A DNA stretch of 12,971 nt, from NCBI GenBank assembly GCA_021801615.1, contig JAJYXS010000158.1, positions 1-12,971 of the forward strand, written 5' to 3'. Both the position numbers and the translations under genes were made by a program. This document shows, piece by piece, positions 12,209 to 12,971 of this stretch. How positions within the stretch are numbered: the stretch's first letter is position 1; each line of letters opens with the position of its first letter. Under the pieces are notes generated by a model, which searched no databases, was not told the DNA's origin, and worked only from the letters and a program-made list of their open reading frames with translations. The stretch comes from Actinomycetes bacterium (GTDB lineage: Bacteria > Actinomycetota > Acidimicrobiia > Acidimicrobiales > RAAP-2).

Positions 12209-12971
12209 TCAGCCCGAGACGGTGACCAAGTCACCGATCGCGAGATCGCCGAAGACGGTCTGCGCGGTGGGAATGGGCAGTTCGACGCATCCCAGGCTCT
12301 GGGGGAAGCCGTAGGCGGCGCGCACGAAGCCGTGGACGGCGTCGCCCCCGTTGAAGTAGTTGATCCAGTACACGAGGTCGTGGTACGTGCTGCCTGTGGG
12401 GTTCGTGCCGTTCATGTAGTTGACCGTGTAGCGCACGTAGATCGGGAACGTGCCGTCGACGGTGGGGTCCTGGGGGATCCCGGTGTTGGTCAAGGAGGTG
12501 AGGACGTCCGCCCCGTTCTCCCACAACGTGAGCGTCTCGGGCAGCGCCTTCGAGACGTACACGTAGGAGTAGGGGTTCGGGTCGAGCCGGTGGGCGACCG
12601 CCGCCTCGATCAGCGCCTCCCACGTCGAGGCGTCGGCCATCTGGCTCACGGTCTCGGCGTCAAGGGTGTAGCCGTCGTACGCGTATGTCGGCCGGTTGGC
12701 ATCGAAGGCCATCAGCGCGCCTTTCACCAGCACGTTGTCGAATGTCGACGGTGTCCACTGCGCCGCCAGAGTGGCGGGGATGGCCGCCCACCGCCACGAG
12801 AAGCTGCCCGGCAATGGAGCGGAGATCGTCGAGATCTCCTGGGCGACGGTGATCGGCAGCGCTACGCCGGGGGCGGGCACGAAGCGCAGCGGCAAGTAGT
12901 GGAGCTGGGCCAAGAGCTGGGCGAGGCGGGCGAGCGAGCCCGGCGCGACCTGGAACGTGTACGTCGAGGTG
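12209..12971 (-). CDS. L,D-transpeptidase (YkuD domain), partial, 5' end outside window
   Basis: The C-terminal 253 residues of a probable exported cell-wall enzyme that makes 3-3 cross-links in peptidoglycan or attaches proteins to it. The frame is open to the window edge, so the signal peptide and any further repeats lie upstream. The first 90 or so visible residues (LAQLHYLPLRF, TFDNVLVKGALMAFDANR) resemble a peptidoglycan-binding-like module. The YkuD domain then begins near YVYVSKALPETLTLWENG and continues through NTGIPQDPTVDGTFPIYVRY. Active-site His (codon 12332-12334) and Cys (codon 12287-12289) are present in AVHGFVRAAYGFPQSLGCVELP-like order, 15 residues apart. The usual SHGC is SLGC, so the second His is Leu; the nucleophile and base remain, so activity is likely. 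The protein ends soon after with FGDLAIGDLVTVSG, a standard YkuD finish. Internal TTG 12913 is not a credible start. Confidence 0.92.
   Translation of the reverse strand, partial: TSTYTFQVAPGSLARLAQLLAQLHYLPLRFVPAPGVALPITVAQEISTISAPLPGSFSWRWAAIPATLAAQWTPSTFDNVLVKGALMAFDANRPTYAYDGYTLDAETVSQMADASTWEALIEAAVAHRLDPNPYSYVYVSKALPETLTLWENGADVLTSLTNTGIPQDPTVDGTFPIYVRYTVNYMNGTNPTGSTYHDLVYWINYFNGGDAVHGFVRAAYGFPQSLGCVELPIPTAQTVFGDLAIGDLVTVSG

Noticed and set aside
1..12971. CRISPR array, tRNA, insertion sequence, phage or toxin-antitoxin genes
   Set aside because: No spaced direct repeats, no cloverleaf-like or transposase sequence seen on either strand, and no small gene pair of that kind; ordinary chromosomal content explains the window.

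Overview
The window is very GC-rich DNA of actinobacterial type, coded almost wall to wall: 13 protein genes, two of them cut by the window ends, and no gap longer than about 135 bases. Codon third positions are almost all G or C throughout. The best taxonomic clue is the secreted protein at 5494-6378, with its repeated GYWL / FG-D-A-x-F-x-GS modules. I associate that repeat with Acidimicrobiia (Actinomycetota). A methyltransferase resembling mycobacterial Rv0224c and a secreted L,D-transpeptidase also fit an actinobacterium. I see no tRNA, rRNA, CRISPR array, insertion sequence or phage gene, and no obvious break in base composition.

Layout. Block 1 (+, 1-2973): the C-terminal ATPase part of an ABC exporter, a small very basic protein of unknown function, a MarR-type repressor, and a CaiB/BaiF (family III) CoA-transferase. 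The last two are 7 nt apart and probably form a regulated acyl-CoA catabolic pair. Block 2 (-, 4788-3034): an Rv0224c-like methyltransferase and a short-chain dehydrogenase. Block 3 (+, 4889-9068) holds two translationally coupled pairs. The first is a four-helix membrane protein with a degenerate histidine-kinase-like helix, coupled by an ATGA overlap to the repeat-containing secreted protein. The second is an active M16 zinc peptidase, coupled by an ATGA overlap to a catalytically dead M16 partner. Block 4 (-, 12971-9114): an L,D-transpeptidase (5' end outside the window), a YtcJ-type amidohydrolase, and a saccharopine-dehydrogenase-like oxidoreductase.

Most of this is housekeeping or general catabolic content, and nothing here is a clear defence, mobile or biosynthetic system. 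The least explained unit is the 4889-6378 pair. A membrane protein ends in what looks like a phosphoacceptor-less dimerisation helix without a kinase domain, and it is coupled to a secreted protein made of about three 126-bp repeat modules plus a four-cysteine C-terminal domain. Other points worth a look are the SLGC (not SHGC) active site of the transpeptidase, the M16 active/inactive pair, a perfect 17-bp tandem duplication across a stop codon, and a 13-codon ORF that overlaps the dehydrogenase start codon. All family assignments come from motif recognition and memory; no database search was run.
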